Positions 18,559 through 26,019 of a DNA stretch of 64,000 bases are shown one piece after another (the stretch's first letter is position 1; the number at the start of each line of letters is the position of its first letter). Where the stretch lies: contig NZ_CP092488.2 in assembly GCF_022430545.2 (NCBI RefSeq), forward strand, positions 1,488,001 through 1,552,000, in the 5' to 3' direction. The stretch is from Mycobacterium paraterrae (GTDB lineage: Bacteria; Actinomycetota; Actinomycetes; Mycobacteriales; Mycobacteriaceae). The notes under the pieces are model-generated. The model was not told where the DNA came from. It saw nothing but the letters and a program-made list of their open reading frames with translations, and ran no database searches. The translations under genes were made by a program, and so were the position numbers.

Positions 18559-18948
18559 ATGGCCAGTGGTCCTGCAGTGCTGTGGGGCGACGAGCCCGAC
18601 GAACACGATTACCCGGCGGCAGCCGACTACCTCGCCCTGCTCGCCCCGTCGGCCCAGATCAGCGAGATCGTCGCCGCGCTCAAGCAGTCCCCGGTGGTCC
18701 ACAAGAAGGCCAAGGATCTGCTGCGGGCGTCGCAGCTGGCGCTGCTGCCGAAGGACAACGTGCACGTCCAGCGTGACCTGAAGAAGATCAAGAAGGGCAA
18801 GAAACTGTCGCCGATCCTGGCCGTGCGCGGAAACCTCGACTCCGGGGTCGCCATGCAGATCGCCGACGGTTACCACCGGGTGTGCGCGAGCTACTACACC
18901 GACGAGAACACCGACATCCCGGTGCGGATAGTCCCGGCGACGAAGTAG
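18559..18948 (+). CDS. Small ParB/Srx-like protein
   Basis: A 129-aa protein that begins MASGPAVLWG after a GAGAGG ribosome site. Residues 75-127 look like a ParB/sulfiredoxin-type domain: a KLSPILAVRG strand followed by IADGYHRVCASY, where the DGYHR element resembles the G-x-H-R motif of the ParB fold. It lacks the helix-turn-helix of chromosome-partition ParB. It is the last gene of the operon with the nucleosidase-fold and DUF4185 proteins, and 47 bases before the leuA leader. Activity and substrate are not known; the ParB fold is used for nucleotide binding, CTP hydrolysis or nuclease work in different families. Confidence 0.6.
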   Translation: MASGPAVLWGDEPDEHDYPAAADYLALLAPSAQISEIVAALKQSPVVHKKAKDLLRASQLALLPKDNVHVQRDLKKIKKGKKLSPILAVRGNLDSGVAMQIADGYHRVCASYYTDENTDIPVRIVPATK

Positions 18949-18960
18949 CCCGCCGGGGTT

Positions 18961-18988
18961 TTGGCCCGTCGCGCCCGCGCGGTAGAGT
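18961..18988 (+). promoter_or_regulatory. leuA promoter driving a leaderless transcript
   Basis: TTGGCC (18961-18966) and TAGAGT (18983-18988) form a -35/-10 pair with a 16-base spacer. Seven bases later is the GTG of the leader peptide, so transcription probably begins at the start codon. Confidence 0.6.
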
Positions 18989-18995
18989 ACGGGTC

Positions 18996-19037
18996 GTGCA
19001 GCGGGTGCTCCTTCTCGGACGCCGCGACGGGGCCTGA
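18996..19037 (+). CDS. leuA leader peptide with three consecutive Leu codons
   Basis: GTG at 18996 opens a 13-codon frame, MQRVLLLGRRDGA, ending in TGA at 19035-19037. The codons 5-7 are CTC CTT CTC. A -10 element ends seven bases before the GTG, so the transcript should be leaderless and translated from its first base. The stop codon is followed after three bases by a strong stem-loop, and leuA begins 100 bases further on. This is the layout of a leucine-sensing attenuator, in which ribosome stalling at Leu codons changes RNA folding. The function is inferred from this layout. Confidence 0.65.
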   Translation: MQRVLLLGRRDGA

Positions 19038-19040
19038 TCC

Positions 19041-19081
19041 AGACCGGCTTCCTGTCGCGGGTGTTCGCGATGCGCCGGTCT
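19041..19081 (+). promoter_or_regulatory. Stem-loop of the leuA attenuator
   Basis: AGACCGGC (19041-19048) pairs with GCCGGTCT (19074-19081), and inside it TCGCG (19055-19059) pairs with CGCGA (19066-19070). The nested stem begins three bases after the leader-peptide stop codon. There is no obvious T-tract after it, so the mechanism may be Rho-dependent termination or translational control rather than a classical intrinsic terminator. Confidence 0.55.
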
Positions 19082-19137
19082 AAGAATCTCGAGAGGACCT
19101 TTCTCAGGCCTCGCCCCCGAAAACCGGAGCAATCACC

Positions 19138-20970
19138 GTGACCGAAAATTTCAGCTTTTCTCCACCTGAGGTCGGCGAATCCCCCGACGCCTTCACGTCC
19201 ACCCGGACCATCACCAAGCCCGCCGGCTCCCCCAATCCCGGCCAGCCCGCATGGAACACCCAGCGCGGATCCTCGATGCCGATCGATCGGTACCGACCGT
19301 TCGCCGAGGAGGTCGAGCACATCCGGCTGCCGGACCGGACGTGGCCCGACAAGGTCATCGACCGGGCGCCGCAGTGGTGCGCGGTCGACCTGCGCGACGG
19401 CAACCAGGCACTGATCGACCCGATGAGCCCGGCGCGCAAGCGTCGCATGTTCGACCTGCTGGTCCGCATGGGCTACAAGGAGATCGAGGTTGGATTCCCG
19501 TCGGCCAGCCAGACCGACTTCGACTTCGTCCGCGAGATCATCACCGAGGGCGCGATTCCCGAGGACGTCACGATCCAGGTGCTGACCCAGTGCCGACCGG
19601 AACTGATCGAACGGACCTTCCTGGCTTGCGAGGGTGCACACCGAGCGATCGTGCACTTCTACAACTCGACGTCAATCCTGCAGCGCCGCGTGGTGTTTCG
19701 GGCAGACCGGGCCGCGGTTCAGGCGATCGCCACCGACGGCGCCCGCATGTGCGTCGAGGAGGCCGCCAAATACCCCGGCACGCAATGGCGTTTCGAGTAC
19801 TCGCCGGAGTCCTACACCGGCACCGAGCTGGAGTACGCCAAGCAGGTCTGTGACGCGGTCGGCGACGTCATCCAGCCGACGCCGGACAACCCGATCATCT
19901 TCAACCTGCCGGCCACCGTGGAAATGGCCACGCCGAACGTCTACGCCGACTCGATCGAGTGGATGAGCCGCAACCTGAAACGGCGCGAGTCGGTCATCCT
20001 GAGCCTGCACCCGCACAACGACCGCGGAACAGGTGTCGCCGCAGCCGAATTGGGTTATCAGGCCGGCGCCGACCGGATCGAGGGCTGCCTGTTCGGCAAC
20101 GGCGAGCGAACCGGCAACGTCTGTCTGGTGACGCTGGGGCTCAATCAGTTCTCCCGCGGCGTCGACCCCCAGATCGACTTCTCCAACATCGACGAGATCC
20201 GTCGCACCGTCGAGTACTGCAATCAGTTGCCGGTTCACGAACGCCATCCCTACGGCGGCGATCTGGTGTACACCGCGTTCTCGGGCAGCCACCAGGACGC
20301 GATCAACAAGGGCCTGGACGCGATGAAGGTCGACGCCGATGCCGCCGGCTCCGATGTCGACGACATGCTGTGGCAGGTGCCGTATCTGCCGATCGACCCG
20401 CGCGATGTCGGGCGCACCTACGAAGCGGTGATCCGGGTCAACTCGCAGTCCGGTAAGGGCGGGGTGGCCTACATCATGAAGGCCGACCACGGGCTGGCGC
20501 TGCCGCGGCGGTTGCAGATCGAGTTCAGCCAGGTCATCCAGAAGATCGCCGACGGCGAGGGCGGCGAGGTCTCGCCCAAGGAGATGTGGGACGCGTTCAA
20601 CGAGGAGTACATCGCGCCGATCCGGCCGCTGGAGCGGATGAAGCAGCGCGTCGACGCCTCCGAGGAGGACAACGGCGTCACCAGGATCACCGCGACTGTC
20701 AAGGTCGACGGCGTCGAGACCGAGATCACCGGGTCGGGCAACGGGCCCCTGGCCGCGTTCGTCGACGCGCTGGCCACCATCGGATTCGACGTGGCCGTGC
20801 TGGACTACTCCGAGCACGCGATGAGCGGCGGTGAGGACGCCCAGGCCGCGGCCTACGTCGAGGCGTCGATAAACAGTCAGACGGTGTGGGGCGTCGGCAT
20901 CGCGCCGTCGATCACCACCGCGTCGCTGCGGGCCGTGGTATCAGCGGTCAATCGGGCTTCGCGGACCTGA
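19138..20970 (+). CDS. leuA: 2-isopropylmalate synthase
   Basis: A 610-aa enzyme that condenses 2-oxoisovalerate with acetyl-CoA, the first step of leucine synthesis. The catalytic TIM barrel shows DLRDGNQAL near residue 85 and the metal-binding HPHNDRGTGVA; the C-terminal LeuA dimer domain gives leucine feedback. The start is a GTG at 19138 after GGAG. In M. tuberculosis LeuA a 19-residue repeat (57-bp VNTR) follows the AAYVEAS segment; here that segment runs straight into TVWGVGIAPSI with no repeat copy. A leader peptide and hairpin lie upstream. The last 23 bases overlap the convergent GGDEF gene. Confidence 0.97.
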   Translation: MTENFSFSPPEVGESPDAFTSTRTITKPAGSPNPGQPAWNTQRGSSMPIDRYRPFAEEVEHIRLPDRTWPDKVIDRAPQWCAVDLRDGNQALIDPMSPARKRRMFDLLVRMGYKEIEVGFPSASQTDFDFVREIITEGAIPEDVTIQVLTQCRPELIERTFLACEGAHRAIVHFYNSTSILQRRVVFRADRAAVQAIATDGARMCVEEAAKYPGTQWRFEYSPESYTGTELEYAKQVCDAVGDVIQPTPDNPIIFNLPATVEMATPNVYADSIEWMSRNLKRRESVILSLHPHNDRGTGVAAAELGYQAGADRIEGCLFGNGERTGNVCLVTLGLNQFSRGVDPQIDFSNIDEIRRTVEYCNQLPVHERHPYGGDLVYTAFSGSHQDAINKGLDAMKVDADAAGSDVDDMLWQVPYLPIDPRDVGRTYEAVIRVNSQSGKGGVAYIMKADHGLALPRRLQIEFSQVIQKIADGEGGEVSPKEMWDAFNEEYIAPIRPLERMKQRVDASEEDNGVTRITATVKVDGVETEITGSGNGPLAAFVDALATIGFDVAVLDYSEHAMSGGEDAQAAAYVEASINSQTVWGVGIAPSITTASLRAVVSAVNRASRT

Positions 20971-22111
20971 CGCTCGGATCGATCGCGCCTCGGCTTCGGC
21001 CGCCTTCGCAAGCCTGCCGCGGCAAGGCTCGAACGGGGGGACGCTTCGTCAGCGCTTCGACAGCCACGAATTCACCGGTGGGCACGTCGGCCTCGGGTTG
21101 GTAATGCAACTCGGCGACGAGGCCGACGTCACCGTCGGCCCCGGCGAGGAAAGGGGCAGGTGTCGGCGGCTCGTGATCACACACAGCGGCAGCATCGCCG
21201 CCCTTGCGCTTTACTGCCAGCGCGGCGTGGTCGGCGCGGTGCAGAAGATCCTCGCCGATATCGATGCCGGGCATTCCGACCGCCACCCCGATGCTGACGG
21301 TCGGGTTGACGATCTCCCTGCCAACGCGGACCGGGCCGCGCACCGCTGCCCGAAGTTGCCACGCGAAGGCATTGGCGGCGTCACAGGACATCGGCGTCCG
21401 GGGAATCACCACAAACTCGTCGCCACCGACCCGGGCGACCATCGCGCGCGTACCCGCAAAGTCCGTCAGTCGTTGAGCACACGTCCTGATGACGACGTCG
21501 CCGGCCGCATGCCCGAGCTGGTCATTGACGGTTTTCAGGCGGTCCAGATCGATGTACAGCGCCGCCACGGGACCCGGGCCGCCCGCTAGCAGTCTGCGGC
21601 GAACCTCGCCAAACAACATTCGACGATTGGGGAGGTCGGTCAGTTGGTCGCGTTCGGCCAGCCGACGTAAACGGCTCTCGGCCGTAACGCGGGCCTGGAA
21701 CTGAGCGAACAGCGCGCCGACCACACCAAGCGCCTCTAACTCCCCGTCGGTCCACCGGCCACCCGGTGCTTTGGCCAGGCCGATGACGCCGGTCGTCACC
21801 GATCCCCAGAGCAGCGGTGCGACCGCCGTCGTTGGCGCGACCACAACCGGAGTACGCAGGTCCCCGGCCAGCATGACGTCGTCGGCCAAGGATCGTTTCA
21901 CTGCCGGGCCTTGATCCGGTGCCGGCCATTCAGCGACCAGAGTCGACGCACGGAGCGCGGGATCGGTGTGTTGTAAGAAGGCGCTCTCGGCGTCGAATCG
22001 CGTAACCAGCTCACCGAGCAAACGGTGATACAGCCGCGCCGCGGAGAACTCGCTGGCGCTTTTCATCTGCGCTATGAGCCACGACAGCATGGCCAAACGA
22101 GGATCCGCCAC
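20948..22111 (-). CDS. GAF-GGDEF diguanylate cyclase with a cut-off EAL domain
   Basis: A 387-aa protein from the GTG at 22111, which has GGAGG five bases upstream (an in-frame TTG at 22234 would add 41 residues but has no ribosome site). A GAF-like region (about 10-140) is followed by a GGDEF domain with an intact GGDEF at 229-233, so c-di-GMP synthesis is possible; the RxxD inhibitory site is missing. After residue 325 the sequence resumes as the very beginning of an EAL phosphodiesterase domain (LHYQPEADV, then VEALTKR) and then ends in unrelated residues. The protein therefore looks like a GAF-GGDEF-EAL protein that lost its EAL domain at the leuA border. Confidence 0.8.
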   Translation of the reverse strand: MADPRLAMLSWLIAQMKSASEFSAARLYHRLLGELVTRFDAESAFLQHTDPALRASTLVAEWPAPDQGPAVKRSLADDVMLAGDLRTPVVVAPTTAVAPLLWGSVTTGVIGLAKAPGGRWTDGELEALGVVGALFAQFQARVTAESRLRRLAERDQLTDLPNRRMLFGEVRRRLLAGGPGPVAALYIDLDRLKTVNDQLGHAAGDVVIRTCAQRLTDFAGTRAMVARVGGDEFVVIPRTPMSCDAANAFAWQLRAAVRGPVRVGREIVNPTVSIGVAVGMPGIDIGEDLLHRADHAALAVKRKGGDAAAVCDHEPPTPAPFLAGADGDVGLVAELHYQPEADVPTGEFVAVEALTKRPPVRALPRQACEGGRSRGAIDPSVRSAKPD

Positions 22112-22324
22112 ATTGACCTCCGCGGTTTTCGGTGCCCCCGGGTGGTTGTGGGTGTGCGACGCGTCCACAGCGCGCCGATGCATGGGATTGGGCGTGTTTT
22201 CGGTCCCAGTTGGACAGTGACCGATGAGGACCAAATGTAGGCCTGCCCGGACAATCCTGCCGAAATCACGGAGAACCTGACGATTTCGCCGCGTGCTAGG
22301 GAGCTGGCGACTAAACTGCTTCGC

Positions 22325-22840
22325 TCATTTTGAGACCTTGGCCAGCAGCATTCCGGCCAGAGTCTGGGCGTGCGCGCAGCTGTCGGCACCGACGATCAGG
22401 TAGATCCAGCCCTTGAGCACGTCGACGGTCGCGGGCGGAGCCACGAAGCAGAACGCCTGATCGCCAAGGCCCGAGACGTTTTGGACATTGCCCGCGCTTT
22501 GTTTGTTGATCGCGAAGCCTTTTGATTGAGAGTCCAGGCACTGCTTGTCGACGGGCTTGCCGTCAATGCAGTACTCGTTGTTCCAGTACATCTTGAAACT
22601 GACGTCGTTGCCCGCTGTCGGGATGGATGTGCACTGCGCCTCGCTCGGGGACTGACTACCCTCAGCGGTCGGGAACGCGCTGCCCATCACCTTGCTGATC
22701 TCCTCGGCGCTGAGCAGGCTGCAGAAATTGTCAGGCACATGAACGCCGGATTGCTTTGCCGCCGAGCCGTTTTCGTGCGAGCACCCTGCCGTCACCAAAA
22801 CTGCAGCCGCCACGACCGACCCCACCCGTGTAAGTCGCAT
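22325..22840 (-). CDS. Lipoprotein of unknown function (DUF3558-like)
   Basis: A 171-aa lipoprotein: the signal sequence MRLTRVGSVVAAAVLV is followed by the lipobox VTAGC. The mature part has several cysteines (DNFCSLLSAEEI, AQCTS, EYCID, KQCLD, FCFVA, DSCAH) and resembles DUF3558-type mycobacterial lipoproteins in its early CxLLs..ei pattern. The much longer open frame upstream to 23092 is a shadow. It is anchored to the outer face of the membrane. Its role is unknown; it stands alone between the GGDEF gene and the DnaQ-like gene. Confidence 0.7.
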   Translation of the reverse strand: MRLTRVGSVVAAAVLVTAGCSHENGSAAKQSGVHVPDNFCSLLSAEEISKVMGSAFPTAEGSQSPSEAQCTSIPTAGNDVSFKMYWNNEYCIDGKPVDKQCLDSQSKGFAINKQSAGNVQNVSGLGDQAFCFVAPPATVDVLKGWIYLIVGADSCAHAQTLAGMLLAKVSK

Positions 22841-22973
22841 AGGAGGCAAGCCTATTTGGCGTTCCGTCACCGCGGGCGCCCACCCGTGGTCAGAACTGCG
22901 CGAGCAACGATGCGCGTCAGAACCGCTCGGACGACGATGCGCGCCGCGAAGCGGCGGGCTGAGGAGGCCAAGC

Positions 22974-23987
22974 CTAGAACAGAGCGAACTGCTCGCCAGC
23001 GGACGAGGTGTCGACGAGGTCGTCCACACCGGTGCCGCCGACCACCGCCCCGACGTAGTCCATGAACAGCGCGTCCGATACCAACGGCACACCCAACTCG
23101 TGCGCCAGGTACCCCTTGCCGTGCACCGGACGGCGTTCGTTGCAGACCACTAGCGAAGTCTGCCGGTCGACGTCGGGCACGTAGGCCAGCCCGGCGTGCA
23201 GGATCCGCTCGACCAGTTCCTCGTGCGTCCGCTCGACCTCGGCCGCCAACGCCACCCGCATGCCCTGCACCAGCGGCTCACCAGAGACGTACAGCCCCGG
23301 GTTGCGATACGGGCAGGCCATCCGCGAGGCCAGCACCTTCAACGGGCGCAGCTCTTCGTGGGTGACTTTGCCGCTGGGCCAGCGCCGCCTGCTGACCGGC
23401 CGGACGGGGAGCCAGACGTCGCGTTCCCGTGCTCGGCGCAGCGAGGCAGCCAGAACGTCGGTCAGCACGACCGCGTCGTCGAAGGCGTCGTGGGCGCGCC
23501 GCTGCGTCACACCCCAGTGTGCGGCCAGAGTCTCCAATCGCAGGTTGGCGGTGCCCAGTTCCAGTCGTCTGGCCAGCTCGACGGTGCACATCACGCTGTC
23601 GATCGGCAGCTCGACACCGGCCAGCTCGGCTTCGGCGGTCAGGAAGCCGTAGTCGAAGGCGACGTTGTGCGCAACGAGCGTGCGGCCGCGGACCAGCTCG
23701 ACGACGTCTCCGACGATCTCGCTGAACTGTGGCTGGTCTTCCAGCATCTCGGCGGTCAGGCCGTGGATGTGGGTCGGCCCCGGGTCCACGCCGGGGTTGA
23801 GCAGGCTGACCACCGACTGCTCGACACGACCCTCGGCGTCCAAAGCGAGCACCGCGAGGCTGATGACGCGGGCGCTACCGGGCTTGAACCCGGAGGTCTC
23901 GACGTCGATTACGGCCCAGCCCGAGCCCGCCTCGGTGACCGGCCGACCCCAGGGCGTTGACTTCACCGCCGTCGCGCTGTCCCGCAT
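22974..23987 (-). CDS. DnaQ-like DEDDh exonuclease with a BRCT-like C-terminus
   Basis: A 337-aa protein with a 3'-5' exonuclease domain: VIDVETSGF (first Asp and Glu), VAHNVAFDYGFL (second Asp) and HDAFDDAVVL (His and last Asp). It is therefore of the DEDDh type used for proofreading or RNA trimming. The C-terminal part (about 235-320) looks like a BRCT-type module, with GMRVALAAEVERTHEEL and SLVVCNE. It matches Rv3711c in position and layout. It is divergent from murT, with 72 bases between the starts. Confidence 0.88.
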   Translation of the reverse strand: MRDSATAVKSTPWGRPVTEAGSGWAVIDVETSGFKPGSARVISLAVLALDAEGRVEQSVVSLLNPGVDPGPTHIHGLTAEMLEDQPQFSEIVGDVVELVRGRTLVAHNVAFDYGFLTAEAELAGVELPIDSVMCTVELARRLELGTANLRLETLAAHWGVTQRRAHDAFDDAVVLTDVLAASLRRARERDVWLPVRPVSRRRWPSGKVTHEELRPLKVLASRMACPYRNPGLYVSGEPLVQGMRVALAAEVERTHEELVERILHAGLAYVPDVDRQTSLVVCNERRPVHGKGYLAHELGVPLVSDALFMDYVGAVVGGTGVDDLVDTSSAGEQFALF

Positions 23988-24047
23988 GAAGCGAGGATTT
24001 CACGCCGAGCCGACATCGCCCGGTCGCTGCGGCTCGTGTCGCGACGT

Positions 24048-24053
24048 TAACCT
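24048..24053 (+). promoter_or_regulatory. -10 element of a leaderless murT promoter
   Basis: TAACCT lies six bases before the murT GTG, the spacing expected when transcription starts on the start codon. Confidence 0.5.
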
Positions 24054-24059
24054 CTCCAC

Positions 24060-25289
24060 GTGATCAACGCCCGCGGACGACTCGCCCTGGCCGCCGGAGC
24101 CGGCGCGCGCTGGGCGTCGCGCGTGACGGGCCGCGGCGCTGGCTCAATGATCGGCGGCCTGGTCGCGATGACCCTGGACCGCTCGATCCTGCGGCAACTC
24201 GGCACCGGGCGGCGCACGGTCGTCGTCACCGGCACCAACGGCAAGTCGACGACCACCCGGATGGCCGCGGCAGCGCTCCGCACGATCGGGGGCGTCGCTA
24301 CCAACGCCGAGGGCGCCAACATGGACGCCGGGCTGGTCGCGGCGCTGGCAGCTGACCGGGCCGCCCCGCTTGCGGTGCTCGAGGTCGACGAGATGCACGT
24401 GCCGCATGTTGCTGACGCGGTGGAGCCCGCCGTATTGGTTCTGCTCAATCTGTCCCGCGACCAACTCGACCGCGTCGGGGAGATCAACGTGATCGAGCGC
24501 AAGCTGCGGGCCGGGCTCGCCGCCCACCCCACTGCCGTCGTCGTCGCCAACTGTGACGACGTGCTGATGACGTCGGCGGCCTATGACCACCCGCACGTGG
24601 TCTGGGTGGCGGCTGGCGGAAGCTGGTCGGCGGACTCGGTGAGCTGCCCGCGCAGCGGCGAGGTGATCGTCCGCGACCATGGACACTGGCACTCCACCGG
24701 GGCCGACTTCAAGCGCCCCAGCCCACAGTGGTGGTTCGACGACGAAAAGCTGTACGGCCCAGAGGGCTTGGTGCTGCCCATGCAACTGGCCCTGCCGGGT
24801 GCGGTGAACCGAGGTAATGCCGCACAAGCGGTAGCCGCGGCGGTCGCGCTGGGAGCGGACCCGTCCGCGGCGGTGTCGGCAGTAGCGGGCGTGGACGAGG
24901 TCGCCGGGCGCTACCGGACCATCCAGGTCGGTGACCACAGCGTGCGAATGTTGTTGGCCAAGAACCCGGCCGGCTGGCAGGAGGCGCTGTCGATGGTGAA
25001 CAAGGACGCCGCTGGGTTGGTGATCGCGGTCAACGGCCAGGTGCCCGACGGCGAGGATCTGTCCTGGCTATGGGACGTGCGCTTCGAGCACTTCGAAAAC
25101 ACCCCCGTCGTGGCGGCAGGTGAACGCGGAACCGACCTCGCCGTGCGCTTGGGTTACGCCGACGTCCAGCACAGCCTCGTGCACGACACGATGGCCGCGA
25201 TCGCGTCCTGCCCGCCCGGGCCCGTCGAGGTGGTCGCCAACTACACCGCGTTTCTGCAGTTGCAGCGGCGATTGGCCCGCCATGGCTGA
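24060..25289 (+). CDS. murT: MurT, lipid II amidation ligase subunit
   Basis: A 409-aa Mur-ligase-like protein that with GatD amidates the alpha-carboxyl of D-iso-glutamate in lipid II. The P-loop VVTGTNGKSTTTR is at about 55-67 and the C-terminal Mur domain is complete. In well-studied MurT proteins a zinc ribbon of two CxxC pairs lies in the middle; here the matching positions read CPRS (196-199) and STGA (212-215) before FKRP, so three of four cysteines are gone. The GTG start fits a leaderless transcript. murT overlaps gatD by eight bases. Confidence 0.93.
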   Translation: MINARGRLALAAGAGARWASRVTGRGAGSMIGGLVAMTLDRSILRQLGTGRRTVVVTGTNGKSTTTRMAAAALRTIGGVATNAEGANMDAGLVAALAADRAAPLAVLEVDEMHVPHVADAVEPAVLVLLNLSRDQLDRVGEINVIERKLRAGLAAHPTAVVVANCDDVLMTSAAYDHPHVVWVAAGGSWSADSVSCPRSGEVIVRDHGHWHSTGADFKRPSPQWWFDDEKLYGPEGLVLPMQLALPGAVNRGNAAQAVAAAVALGADPSAAVSAVAGVDEVAGRYRTIQVGDHSVRMLLAKNPAGWQEALSMVNKDAAGLVIAVNGQVPDGEDLSWLWDVRFEHFENTPVVAAGERGTDLAVRLGYADVQHSLVHDTMAAIASCPPGPVEVVANYTAFLQLQRRLARHG

Positions 25290-25986
25290 CTCGACGGTAC
25301 GAATCGGCCTGGTCCTGCCCGACGTGATGGGCACCTACGGCGACGGCGGCAACGCAGCGGTGCTGCGGCAGCGACTCCGGCTGCGGGGTATCGCTGCGGA
25401 AATCGTCGAGATCACGCTGGCCGACGCGGTGCCCGACAGCCTGGACCTGTACACGCTGGGCGGGGCCGAGGACTATGCGCAGCGGCTGGCCACCAAGCAC
25501 CTCATCCAGTACCCGGGGCTGCAGCGCGCCGCGGGCCGCGGCGCGCCGGTACTGGCGATCTGCGCCGCCATTCAAGTGCTCGGGCACTGGTATGAAACGT
25601 CGGCCGGTGAACGCGTCGACGGGGTGGGCCTGCTCGACCTGACCACGTCGCCGCAACCCGCCCGCACGATCGGCGAGCTGGTCACCGCGCCACTGTTGAG
25701 CGGACTGACCGCACCGCTGACCGGCTTCGAAAACCACCGCGGCGGAACGGTTCTCGGCTCTCAGGCATCGCCGCTGGGGGCGGTGAAGAAAGGAGCGGGC
25801 AACCGCTTGGGCGACGGCGTCGACGGCGCGGTCCAGGGCAGCGTGTTCGCCACCTACATGCACGGGCCGTGCCTGGCCCGCAACCCGGAATTCGCCGACC
25901 TGCTGCTCGGCAAGGTGGTGGGCGATTTGGTGCCGCTGGAGTTGCCCGAAGTGGAGTTGCTGCGACGGGAACGCCTGCGCGCCTGA
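25282..25986 (+). CDS. gatD: GatD, glutaminase subunit of lipid II amidotransferase
   Basis: A 234-aa class I glutamine amidotransferase of the CobQ/CobB type that supplies ammonia to MurT. The nucleophile Cys lies in AICAAIQVLG and the catalytic His in YMHGP; LPDVMGTYGDGGN is the N-terminal signature. The start at 25282 lies inside the end of murT, which couples the two; the ORF extending upstream to 25120 is a shadow. In other GatD proteins the residues after Cys are usually Gly-rich, so CAA is slightly unusual. Confidence 0.93.
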   Translation: MADSTVRIGLVLPDVMGTYGDGGNAAVLRQRLRLRGIAAEIVEITLADAVPDSLDLYTLGGAEDYAQRLATKHLIQYPGLQRAAGRGAPVLAICAAIQVLGHWYETSAGERVDGVGLLDLTTSPQPARTIGELVTAPLLSGLTAPLTGFENHRGGTVLGSQASPLGAVKKGAGNRLGDGVDGAVQGSVFATYMHGPCLARNPEFADLLLGKVVGDLVPLELPEVELLRRERLRA

Positions 25987-26019
25987 CCGGTTCCGGGCAA
26001 CGAAGTATGGGTACGCGAC

